DNA of 64,000 bases from Achromobacter anxifer. Its GTDB lineage: Bacteria; Pseudomonadota; Gammaproteobacteria; Burkholderiales; Burkholderiaceae_B. The DNA lies in NCBI RefSeq assembly GCF_903652925.1, contig NZ_CAHLAR010000014.1, forward strand, positions 62,001-126,000, given 5' to 3'. Below are positions 51,752 to 59,327 of this stretch, piece by piece. A program made the position numbers and the translations under genes. Numbering within the stretch: the first letter of the stretch is position 1; each line of letters begins with the position of its first letter. The notes under the pieces are model-generated. The model did no database searches and had not been told where the DNA came from. It worked only from the letters and a program-made list of their open reading frames with translations.

Positions 51752-52938
51752 CGCGCACCTCGAGGTTGCGGCTCGACCTGCAGCGAGGTCTCGCCCGCGG
51801 CCTGGATCGTGCCCTTGAGGACCGGTGCGGCGGGCGCGGCGTCATAGACGTTCACGTTGCCGCCGTCGATGGTGTACAGGCGCGGCTGGTCATCCTGCGA
51901 CACCGACATGGACAAGGCGTTCTGGCCCGGCACCCGCGCCACCCGCTTGTGCGTGGCCAGGTCGTAGACCCAGATCTCGGCGGCCGGCGTCTTGTGCGAA
52001 CCCTCCGCTCCGTTGGGATGCATGCCCACGTACAGCCGCTTGGCAGCCTTGTTGATGGCCAGCAGGTTGTAGCCGCCGGGGCGCCAGCCCTGGTCCTTGC
52101 CCGAGGCGTCCAGCAACGACCAGGGCTTGCCGAAAGCCGCGTCCTTGCCACTGAAGTCGGCGCTGTAGACATTGCCGTTGTAGGACACGAAGTAGTAGGT
52201 GTCGCCCAGGTTCTCGGTGTGCGTGAAGATGGGATCCTTCTCCGGATCGAACATGGGCTGGCTGCGCTGTTGCCCCGCCGGCTTGCCGGCCTGGTCCAGG
52301 TCCACCGTCACCAGCGCGCCATCGCCGCAGATGCTGGCGAAGCTGCGCGGACGCGAGGGCAGCACGATGATGCTCCAGCAGCCAGCGGCCGCGGTGACCT
52401 CGTCCGCGAACTCGCGCGTCTTCAGGTTGACCACCGTGACCGAGGACGCGGGCGTGGCGTTCTGCACGAACAGCAGTTCTCCATCCGTGCTCTGCTGCAG
52501 ATAGTTGCGGTAGTTCAACGCCTGCGCGCGCTTCTGTGGAATCGGCACCTCGTACTTGGGCGTGAGCGTTTCGGCGTCCCAGGCCTCGACCACATCGGTG
52601 CGCTTGCCGCGATTCAGCCGCTCGTAGTAGGTCGTCATCACATAGATGTCCTTGCCGTCCGCGGACACGGTCATGTGTCCGTTGAACGACGCGGGTACCA
52701 TGCCCAGGAACTTCATGCTGTCGCCGTCATAGATGTTGACCCGGCTGTCGACCAGGTGATTGAAGACGGCATCCATCACGTACAGCCGGTGCGGCGTGGC
52801 GGGAGGCAATCGGGTGCCGCCCTTGAGCTCCTCCACGGGCAGGTCGGCCCGGGCTAGGCCCGCCGACGCCGCCAGGGCGGCGCACAATGCCCACCGTACG
52901 GCCCGCGATGCGCGTGATCTGGCGCGTAGCGCATTCAT
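51748..52938 (-). CDS. aauB: Aromatic amine dehydrogenase large subunit
   Basis: The protein has 396 residues. A signal peptide (about 1-31, ending GLARA) is followed by a seven-bladed beta-propeller with LPPATPHRLYVMDAVFNHLV, FNGHMTVSADGKDIYVMTTY and GWRPGGYNLLAINKAAKRLY. This is the heavy chain of MADH/AADH that clasps the TTQ subunit in the periplasm. The conserved lone cysteine pair (AAGCWSI and SICGDG) fits the family. It leads the aauB-E-D-A core. Confidence 0.95.
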   Translation of the reverse strand: MNALRARSRASRAVRWALCAALAASAGLARADLPVEELKGGTRLPPATPHRLYVMDAVFNHLVDSRVNIYDGDSMKFLGMVPASFNGHMTVSADGKDIYVMTTYYERLNRGKRTDVVEAWDAETLTPKYEVPIPQKRAQALNYRNYLQQSTDGELLFVQNATPASSVTVVNLKTREFADEVTAAAGCWSIIVLPSRPRSFASICGDGALVTVDLDQAGKPAGQQRSQPMFDPEKDPIFTHTENLGDTYYFVSYNGNVYSADFSGKDAAFGKPWSLLDASGKDQGWRPGGYNLLAINKAAKRLYVGMHPNGAEGSHKTPAAEIWVYDLATHKRVARVPGQNALSMSVSQDDQPRLYTIDGGNVNVYDAAPAAPVLKGTIQAAGETSLQVEPQPRGAR

Positions 52939-52970
52939 CGATATTCTCCTGGTCTCATGATCCGGTTCCC

Positions 52971-53852
52971 CTAGAACGCATAGACGTAGCGCAACTGCAC
53001 GCCACGCATCCGCGGCCCGTTCTCGACCTTCAGGTCGTGGATGTACTGCATCTGTATCTGGTTGGCGTCGTTGATCTGGTGCGTCAGCTCGACGGCCAGC
53101 TGGTGGTTGCGCGCCCGCGTGGCGACGGTCTCGCCCGAAGCGGTTTCCTTCCCGCCCGTCTCATAGCGGTAGCGGATGCCGGTATAGGTGTCCGGCGTCA
53201 GGTTGGTCGAGGCCAGCGCGAAGAAGCGGAACGACGGATCCTTCTTCAGCGTCTGTCCATACCAGTCGGTGTTGCGGCCGTAGATTTCGACTTCGGCGAT
53301 GGCTTCCAGAAAGGTTGATTCGCCGACGCCCTGCACGAAGGAAAAGTCCTGGATGGTGGACCAGCGGTTCTTGCCGGGCGACACGTCGGGGCGCGAACCG
53401 TCGTAGCGGCCCACGGGCGCAACGATGAACGGCTCCCAGGCAAACCAGGTCTTGGTCTGCTCGTTGTTGTACAGCCAGATGGCCGAACCCAGGGTCACGT
53501 CGCCTATGCCCGTCTGATGGTCGCCGGGCGCGCCCGGCAGATCCAGCGACGTCCGGTACATCGGCACGATGAATTCGAGCTGCACCGTCTTGCCGTAGAA
53601 ATCGCGATAGTGCATCTGGCGATACACCAGCGCGTTCACGTCGATGGACGCGCCGTCCACGCGCTTGCCTTCGGCGTACAGGCCCGAGGAGCGCAATCCC
53701 GCCAGATACCCGGCGACGATGTTGGTGCCCACGGGCGCGGGTATCCAGTCGCGCGCGCTGGGGTCTCCCGCCCATGCCGCCTGCGAGGCCCCGGCACACG
53801 CCAGCAACAGCGCCGCGCGTCTGCGGGCCCGGCAACCTGTCTTGCCTGCCAT
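52971..53852 (-). CDS. Outer-membrane channel-like protein (phenol-degradation MetA family)
   Basis: The protein has 293 residues. A signal peptide (about 1-28, LLLACAGASQAAWAG) precedes a beta-barrel-type sequence ending in VQLRYVYAF, the aromatic C-terminal residue expected for BAM-inserted outer-membrane proteins. Blocks such as GYLAGLRSSGLYAEG, HQTGIGDVTLGSAIWLYN and NLTPDTYTGIRYRYE match the MetA-pathway of phenol degradation family, proposed to help aromatic substrates enter. It occupies the place of orf-1 upstream of aauB in Alcaligenes faecalis. 32 nt from aauB. Confidence 0.85.
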   Translation of the reverse strand: MAGKTGCRARRRAALLLACAGASQAAWAGDPSARDWIPAPVGTNIVAGYLAGLRSSGLYAEGKRVDGASIDVNALVYRQMHYRDFYGKTVQLEFIVPMYRTSLDLPGAPGDHQTGIGDVTLGSAIWLYNNEQTKTWFAWEPFIVAPVGRYDGSRPDVSPGKNRWSTIQDFSFVQGVGESTFLEAIAEVEIYGRNTDWYGQTLKKDPSFRFFALASTNLTPDTYTGIRYRYETGGKETASGETVATRARNHQLAVELTHQINDANQIQMQYIHDLKVENGPRMRGVQLRYVYAF

Positions 53853-53921
53853 GTCTTCCCCTTTGGTTTCGCGAGGGCGCGGCCGCCGGTATCTCCCGGC
53901 TTGGGCCGCGCCATCATCGTT

Positions 53922-55433
53922 CTAGTAAGCGATGCAAACGGATTTCCGCTCCAGGTACATCTCCAGCACGGCGCGGCCGTGCTCGCGGCCGATGCCGGAT
54001 TGCTTGAATCCGCCGAACGGCATATTGGGATCCAGCATGTTGTGCGTGTTCACCCAGAGCGTGCCAGCGTCGATGCGTGGGATCAGGCTTTGCACCCGGC
54101 GCAGGTCGTTGCTCCAGAGGCTGGCGCCCAAGCCATAGGCGCTATCGTTGGCCAGCCGCACGGCATCGTCCAGCGTGTCGAAAGGCTGCGCCACCACGAC
54201 CGGCCCGAAGATCTCCTCGCGCGCGATGCGGGCGTCCTGCGGCAGGTCGGCAAACACGGTGGGCTGCACGAAGTAGCCCGCGCCGTCGCCGCGGACGCCT
54301 CCCGTCAGCAGCCGCCCGCCCTCGCCGCGTCCGATGTCGATGTAGTCCATGACACGCTGCTGGTGGCGCGCCGAGACCAGCGGACCGACCTGGGTGGCCG
54401 GGTCGAAACCGGAGCCCAGCTTCATGCCGGCGGCCAGATCGGCCAGCCCCTGCACCACCTTGGGATACAGGCTTTTCTGCACATACAGGCGCGAGCCCGC
54501 CGTGCAGACCTGCCCTTGGTTGAAGAAAATGGCGGCCGCGGCACCCTGCACGGCCAGGTCCGCGTCGCAATCGTCCAGCACGATCACGGGGGACTTGCCG
54601 CCCAGCTCCAGCGAGACGCGCTTCATGTCGTCCATCGCCGCGCGTCCTATCAGTTTGCCGACTTCGGTCGAGCCGGTGAACGCGATCTTGTCCACGCCGG
54701 GATGCGCGACCAGCGCGGCGCCGGCGGTCTCGCCCCGGCCGGTGACCACGTTGACCACGCCCGGCGGGAAGCCTGCTTCCAGCACCAGCTCGGCCAGGCG
54801 CAGCGCGGTCAGCGGTGTTTCCTCGGCGGGCTTGAGCACCACGGTGCAGCCCGCGGCCAGGGCTGGCGCGATCTTCCAGATCGCCATCAGCAGCGGGAAG
54901 TTCCAGGGAATGATGGCCGCCACCACGCCTACGGCCTGCGGCAAGGTATAGGCGCTGTAGCGCACGCCGGGTGGAAAAGGAATCGACAGCGACAGCGTGT
55001 CGCCGGTGATCTTGGTGGCCCAGCCTGCCATATAGCGCAGCCACTGCGCGCCCGAGCCGACTTCCAGCCCTTGCGCCACGCCCAGCAGCTTGCCGTTGTT
55101 CAGGGTTTCCAGACGGGCCAGCTCGGTGCCATGCTGCTCGACCAGGTCGGCCAGCTTCAGCAGCAGGCGCTCGCGCCCCGCAGGCAGCATGTCGCGCCAC
55201 GGCCCGGCCTCGAAGGCGCGCCTGGCGGACTGCACCGCCAGGTTCACCTGCGCGGGGCCGGCGTCGGGCTGATGGGCAATGACTTCGCCAGTGGCGGGGT
55301 CATGCACGGCGATGGGCGCGCCCTGCCCTTCACGCACCGGCTTGCCGTCGATGAACATGGCTTCCCGGATGGCGCCCAGTTCCGGGCGGTCGGACCCGGC
55401 CGGGCCGGCTGTGCTCGCGCTTGCTGAAGGCAT
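53922..55433 (-). CDS. Aldehyde dehydrogenase, probably for arylacetaldehydes
   Basis: The protein has 503 residues of the NAD-dependent ALDH superfamily: IPWNFPLLMAIWKIAPALAA, FTGSTEVGKLIG (nucleotide site), the general base Glu in LELGGKSP, the catalytic Cys in NQGQVCTAGSRL, and EEIFGPVV. The phenylacetaldehyde dehydrogenase (FeaB-type) subgroup fits the context: first gene of the amine-oxidation operon, converting the aldehyde product to arylacetate. ATG 55433 is chosen because GGAG lies 7 nt upstream, inside one arm of a 7-bp inverted repeat (55440-55459). Confidence 0.9.
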   Translation of the reverse strand: MPSASASTAGPAGSDRPELGAIREAMFIDGKPVREGQGAPIAVHDPATGEVIAHQPDAGPAQVNLAVQSARRAFEAGPWRDMLPAGRERLLLKLADLVEQHGTELARLETLNNGKLLGVAQGLEVGSGAQWLRYMAGWATKITGDTLSLSIPFPPGVRYSAYTLPQAVGVVAAIIPWNFPLLMAIWKIAPALAAGCTVVLKPAEETPLTALRLAELVLEAGFPPGVVNVVTGRGETAGAALVAHPGVDKIAFTGSTEVGKLIGRAAMDDMKRVSLELGGKSPVIVLDDCDADLAVQGAAAAIFFNQGQVCTAGSRLYVQKSLYPKVVQGLADLAAGMKLGSGFDPATQVGPLVSARHQQRVMDYIDIGRGEGGRLLTGGVRGDGAGYFVQPTVFADLPQDARIAREEIFGPVVVAQPFDTLDDAVRLANDSAYGLGASLWSNDLRRVQSLIPRIDAGTLWVNTHNMLDPNMPFGGFKQSGIGREHGRAVLEMYLERKSVCIAY

Positions 55434-55461
55434 GTGTAGCTCCAACGAATAGGTTGGAGGC

Positions 55462-55531
55462 AGGATAGCAACGGCGTTTCCGGCTGGCTTGTCGGGCCGT
55501 GCATGGCGATTTGTCATTTTGCGCATGGCGA
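55462..55531 (-). promoter_or_regulatory. Probable activator-dependent promoter of the aau operon
   Basis: Two direct repeats TCGCCATGC on the minus strand (plus strand GCATGGCGA at 55501-55509 and 55523-55531) lie 22 bp apart, the pitch used by AraC-type dimers. Downstream is an extended -10 TGCTATCCT (hexamer at 55467-55462) with no good -35. The arrangement fits activation by the AraC-type protein encoded at the operon end. Confidence 0.6.
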
Positions 55532-55602
55532 AGAGTGCGCCTGCGCTCGAGCTTGCCGCTACCCTAGGCGGGAACGCTTGTCTCCATGAGCATGAAGACA
55601 AT

Positions 55603-55638
55603 AAAAAGCCCGGCAGGACACGTTGCGCCATGCCGGGC
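55603..55638 (-). terminator. Terminator of the quinone oxidoreductase gene
   Basis: GCCCGGCA (55608-55615) pairs with TGCCGGGC (55631-55638) around a 15-nt loop. On the minus strand it is followed by five T (55607-55603). Confidence 0.75.
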
Positions 55639-55683
55639 CAGGCGCGGCGCCCGTTGCGGGCCCCGCGCGTCGCAGAGGTCGGA

Positions 55684-56673
55684 TCAGTCCAGCATCAGCA
55701 CCGTGGCGCCGGTGGTCTTGCGGCCGGCCAGCGCGGTCTGCGCTTCGCCGGCCTGCTCCAGGGAGTAGCGCTGGTCGATGCGGACCTTGATCTTCTTTTT
55801 CTGGACCAGGTCGAACAGTTCCTCGGACGCCGCCTGCAGCTTTTCCAGCGTGTTCACGTGCAGGCCCAGCGACGGACGCGTCACGTACAGGCAGCCCTTC
55901 TGGTTCAGCGTCGCCAGGTTGACGCCCGACACGGGGCCGGAGGCGTTGCCGAAACTCACCATCAGGCCGCGCGGCTCGATGCAGTCCAGCGAGGTTTCCC
56001 AGGTGTCCTTGCCCACGCCGTCATACACCACCGGCACCTTCTTGCCGCCGGTCAGTTCCAGCACGCGCTCGGCCACGTTCTCGCGCGAGTAGTCGATGGT
56101 TTCCCAGGCGCCGTTGGCGCGGGCCAGTTCGGCCTTCTCGGGGCTGGAAACGGTGCCGATCAGCTTCACGCCCAGGGCCTTGGCCCACTGGCAAGCGATC
56201 AGGCCCACGCCGCCGGCGGCCGCGTGGAACAGGATGGTCTCGCCGCCTTGCAGGCGGTAGGTCTGGCGGAACAGGTACTGCACCGTCAGGCCCTTGAGCA
56301 TCAGGGCCGCGGCCTCGTCGAAGCCGATGCCCTTGGGCACCTTGACGACCTGGGCGGCCGGCACGTTGCGCGCCTGGGCATAGGCGCCGATGGGGCTCTG
56401 GCCATAGGCGACGCGGTCGCCTTTCTTCAGGTGCTTGACGTCGGCGCCGACCGCGGTGACGACGCCCGCGCCCTCAAAGCCCAGGCCGTGCGGCAGCGCA
56501 TGGGGATACAAGCCCGTGCGGAAATAGATATCGATGAAGTTCAGGCCGGCGGCGTGCTGCTGGATCGTGACTTCATTGGCGGCGGGCGGAGGCACTTCCA
56601 CCTCGACCAGCTTCAGGACTTCAGGACCACCGTGCTGCTCGATACGAATTGCCTTGACGAGATTGCTGGCCAT
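55684..56673 (-). CDS. qor: NADPH:quinone oxidoreductase, zinc-free MDR family
   Basis: The protein has 329 residues. The GroES-like N-terminal domain has FIDIYFRTGLYPHALPHGLG and GFEGAGVVTAVG. The nucleotide-binding domain has the AAAGGVGLIACQWAKALG motif (about 150-167) of NADPH-dependent quinone reductases. Zinc-ligand cysteines of alcohol dehydrogenases are absent. It reduces quinones or related alkenals. It is a single-gene unit, terminated on one side and 70 nt from the EamA gene upstream, which may share its promoter. Confidence 0.93.
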   Translation of the reverse strand: MASNLVKAIRIEQHGGPEVLKLVEVEVPPPAANEVTIQQHAAGLNFIDIYFRTGLYPHALPHGLGFEGAGVVTAVGADVKHLKKGDRVAYGQSPIGAYAQARNVPAAQVVKVPKGIGFDEAAALMLKGLTVQYLFRQTYRLQGGETILFHAAAGGVGLIACQWAKALGVKLIGTVSSPEKAELARANGAWETIDYSRENVAERVLELTGGKKVPVVYDGVGKDTWETSLDCIEPRGLMVSFGNASGPVSGVNLATLNQKGCLYVTRPSLGLHVNTLEKLQAASEELFDLVQKKKIKVRIDQRYSLEQAGEAQTALAGRKTTGATVLMLD

Positions 56674-56743
56674 GCTGGCCTCCTTTCATTGGAAAAAATG
56701 CTAACGAGAGCCTGTCTGCGGCCCCTGAACGAGAAAACCAGAT

Positions 56744-57721
56744 TCAACGCGATGGCCGGGCCTCGCGCGGCGCGGCGGACGACAGCTTGCCGGCCCCGCC
56801 CCCCATCAGCACGAACACGCCTGCCAGCACCAACGCGGTCCCCGCCATCTGCCACACCGTGATGGGCTCCTGCAGGAACCACGCCGCCAGAAACAGCACC
56901 GAAATCGGCCCCACCATGCCCAGCAGCGATGCGGTAGGCGCGCCGATCAGCGCCACCGCCCACATCAGCATGAACACGGGCACCACGGTATTCAGCGTGG
57001 CGTGGATCACCGAATACCCGTAGACCCCGGCAGGCTGGATCAGCATGGACGGCGGATGCACGGCAAAGAACTGGATGATGCAGGCCACGCAGGACACCAG
57101 CATGGCATAAGCCACCAGGCGCGTCGCCCCTACCCGCTTGACCAGCTCCCCGGAACAGATCAGGTACACAGAATAGCTGGTCGCGGACCCGAAAACGAAC
57201 AAAGACCCTAACAGCACCTCGCTGCCGCCGAAGGACAGGTCGTGCGCGAACACCAGCACCACGCCGGCGTAGGACAACACCATGGCCATCCATTGGCGGC
57301 GCTCGACCGGGCGCTTGAACCAAAGGGCCGACAGCAGCACCACCAGCGAAGGCGACAGGAACAGGATCAGGCGTTCAAGGCTGGCGGTGACGTAGCGCAG
57401 CCCCAGGAAGTCCAGGAAGCTGGACAGGTAGTAGCCCAGCAGGCCCAGCACGCAGACCTGCGCGCGCTCCTTCAGGGTCATCATGGGGATCTCGCCGCGC
57501 GCCGCGCGGCGCGACTGATACCAGGCGACCGCCGCGAAGAACGGCATGGCGAACAGCATGCGGAAGGCAATGAGGGTGACCGCGTCGATGCCGTAGCGGT
57601 ACGTGAACTTCACCACGATGGCCTTGGCCGAAAACAGCACCGCGCCCAGGGTCGCCAGGAAGAAGCCGGCCGCGCGGCTGGAAGAACGGAGGGACGACGG
57701 AAACTTGGCAAGGCGATTCAT
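56744..57721 (-). CDS. EamA/DMT-superfamily transporter
   Basis: A 325-residue inner-membrane protein with ten predicted helices in two EamA repeats (about 15-145 and 165-300). Landmarks are FFLATLGAVLFSAKAIVVKF, LGLRYVTASLERLILFLSPS and LGMVGPISVLFLAAWFLQEP. EamA proteins export or import small metabolites, and the substrate is not evident. It is divergent from a second, only distantly similar EamA gene across 70 nt, where both promoters must lie. Confidence 0.9.
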   Translation of the reverse strand: MNRLAKFPSSLRSSSRAAGFFLATLGAVLFSAKAIVVKFTYRYGIDAVTLIAFRMLFAMPFFAAVAWYQSRRAARGEIPMMTLKERAQVCVLGLLGYYLSSFLDFLGLRYVTASLERLILFLSPSLVVLLSALWFKRPVERRQWMAMVLSYAGVVLVFAHDLSFGGSEVLLGSLFVFGSATSYSVYLICSGELVKRVGATRLVAYAMLVSCVACIIQFFAVHPPSMLIQPAGVYGYSVIHATLNTVVPVFMLMWAVALIGAPTASLLGMVGPISVLFLAAWFLQEPITVWQMAGTALVLAGVFVLMGGGAGKLSSAAPREARPSR

Positions 57722-57791
57722 GCGATGATTTTATGTTCTGCGCGCAGCCCTCGCACGCATCTCCCTCCGCTTTTTCGACCGTATCCGCCGC

Positions 57792-58688
57792 ATGACCCGA
57801 CACCGCGCCCTGACCTATATCCATATTGCCGCCGTGCTTTTCGGCCTGACCGGCGTGTTCGGCGAGCTGATCCAGGCCAGCGCGGCGGTCATCACGCTGG
57901 GCCGGGCGGTCTTCGCGGTCATTGCGCTGGGCCTGTTCGCCCGCGCGCGCCGCAAGCCGCTGCTGGGCGCGCTGACGCCCGCGCAACTGTTCGTGCTGGT
58001 GGTGTCGGGGGCCCTGCTGGCGGGCCACTGGGTCACCTTCTTCATTGCGGTGAAGGTCGGCGGCATCGCCATCGCCACGCTGGGCTTCGCCAGCTTCCCG
58101 GCCTTCATCACGCTGTTCGAAGGCCTGCTGTTCCGCGAACGCATCCGCCCTGCGGAATGGCTGCTGCTGGGCCTGGTGACCGCCGGGCTGGTGCTGGTCA
58201 CGCCTTCGTTCGACCTGGCCGACCAGGGCACCATCGGCCTGGCCTGGGGCCTGCTGTCGGGCCTGAGCTTCGCGCTGCTGGCGCTGAGCAACCGCCGTTC
58301 GGCCTCGGGCATGGACCCGATGCAGGTGGCGTGCTGGCAGAACCTGGTGGTGGCGCTGGTGCTGCTGCCCTTCGCCGTCGGCCAGCTGCCTGCCCTGCCC
58401 GCCCTGGACTGGCTGTGGCTGGCGCTGCTGGGGATCTTCTGCACCGGCCTGTCGCACTATCTGTTCGTGTCCAGCCTGACGCGACTGAACGCCCGCAGCG
58501 CCGGGCTGGTCATCGCACTGGAGCCGGTCTACGCCATCGCCTTCGCCTGGATCCTGTTCAGCCAGGAGCCCACGCCCCGCATGATGGCGGGCGCCGCCCT
58601 GATCGTGGCGGCCATCGTCTGGTCCGGCCTGCGCAAGCAGCCGCCTGCGCCCGCGCAGCCAGGCTCCCCGGCGAAGTCGCAGCCTTGA
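57792..58688 (+). CDS. EamA/DMT-superfamily transporter
   Basis: A 298-residue protein with ten helices and two EamA repeats: IHIAAVLFGLTGVFGELIQ, HWVTFFIAVKVGGIAIATLG, LVIALEPVYAIAFAWILFSQ. The terminal charged/proline tail is cytoplasmic. Substrate unknown. The marR promoter begins at the end of this gene: its TTGACA (58685-58690) overlaps the stop codon region. Confidence 0.9.
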   Translation: MTRHRALTYIHIAAVLFGLTGVFGELIQASAAVITLGRAVFAVIALGLFARARRKPLLGALTPAQLFVLVVSGALLAGHWVTFFIAVKVGGIAIATLGFASFPAFITLFEGLLFRERIRPAEWLLLGLVTAGLVLVTPSFDLADQGTIGLAWGLLSGLSFALLALSNRRSASGMDPMQVACWQNLVVALVLLPFAVGQLPALPALDWLWLALLGIFCTGLSHYLFVSSLTRLNARSAGLVIALEPVYAIAFAWILFSQEPTPRMMAGAALIVAAIVWSGLRKQPPAPAQPGSPAKSQP

Positions 58689-58712
58689 CAATATCTGACT
58701 AGGCAGTAAAAT
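58685..58712 (+). promoter_or_regulatory. marR promoter with partial MarR box
   Basis: Consensus -35 TTGACA (58685-58690), 16-bp spacer, -10 TAAAAT (58707-58712). The spacer contains CTGACTAGGCAG, which matches the core of the efflux-operon palindrome (TGCCTAGGCA) at 8 of 10 positions. Autoregulation is therefore likely. Confidence 0.65.
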
Positions 58713-58721
58713 TTGGCGCAT

Positions 58722-59228
58722 ATGACTGCCGCGCCTCCCCCTTCCTCCTCCGATACTCCCGTCCATTACCGCGGCGATGCCCGCTGCGTCATGGAAGACA
58801 ATGCCGGTTTCCTGATCAAGCAGGTCTCCAACTCCATGAACCGGATGCTGGACCAGGAAATGGCCCCGCTGGACCTCACCGCCATGCAATGGCGCCCCAT
58901 CATCCTGCTCTTCAAGGGCCGCGCCGATACGCCCGCCGAGCTGGCGCGGCTTACCGGCATGGACACGGGCGCCATGACCCGCGCGCTGGACCGGCTGGAA
59001 GCCAAGGGCCTGCTGCGCCGCACGCGCTGCCAGGAAGACCGCCGCGTCGTCAAGATCGAGCTTACCGAGCTCGGCGAGGCCAAGGCGCGCGAAATCCCGC
59101 CCAATATCGCGCGGGTGCTGAATTACCATCTGCGCGGATTCTCCACCGACGAGGTCGCGCAGCTGATGCACTTCCTGCGCCGCATGATTGCCAACGGCTC
59201 TGTTTCCAGCGCCCAGCCCGAGCGCTGA
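58722..59228 (+). CDS. MarR-family repressor of the adjacent efflux operon
   Basis: The protein has 168 residues. The winged helix-turn-helix core (about 30-145) contains LDLTAMQWRPIILLFKGRAD, PAELARLTGMDTGAMTRALD (recognition helix) and CQEDRRVVKIELTELGEAKA (wing). EmrR/MprA-type regulators repress emrAB pumps and release DNA on binding phenolic or uncoupler compounds. Position directly before an EmrAB-type operon and shared palindromes support that role. ATG 58722 was preferred to TTG 58713, which would extend the protein by three residues and leave no leader. Confidence 0.92.
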   Translation: MTAAPPPSSSDTPVHYRGDARCVMEDNAGFLIKQVSNSMNRMLDQEMAPLDLTAMQWRPIILLFKGRADTPAELARLTGMDTGAMTRALDRLEAKGLLRRTRCQEDRRVVKIELTELGEAKAREIPPNIARVLNYHLRGFSTDEVAQLMHFLRRMIANGSVSSAQPER

Positions 59229-59243
59229 CGAGCCGGTCCGCAC

Positions 59244-59267
59244 GCCCCGGATAGCCGGGGCTTTATT
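59244..59267 (+). terminator. Terminator of marR
   Basis: GCCCCGG (59244-59250) pairs with CCGGGGC (59255-59261) around a 4-nt loop and is followed by TTTATTT. Confidence 0.8.
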
Positions 59268-59275
59268 TGGCATAA

Positions 59276-59293
59276 TATTTGCCTAGGCAAATA
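59276..59293. promoter_or_regulatory. 18-bp perfect palindrome, candidate MarR operator of the efflux operon
   Basis: TATTTGCCTAGGCAAATA is a perfect dyad located 35-52 bp upstream of the efflux operon ATG, overlapping TATAAT-like sequence (CATAATAT, 59271-59278). A MarR dimer here would block RNA polymerase. Confidence 0.75.
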
Positions 59294-59327
59294 CAGATTA
59301 ATCAATTACTTTCAGCAAACAGTCAGG

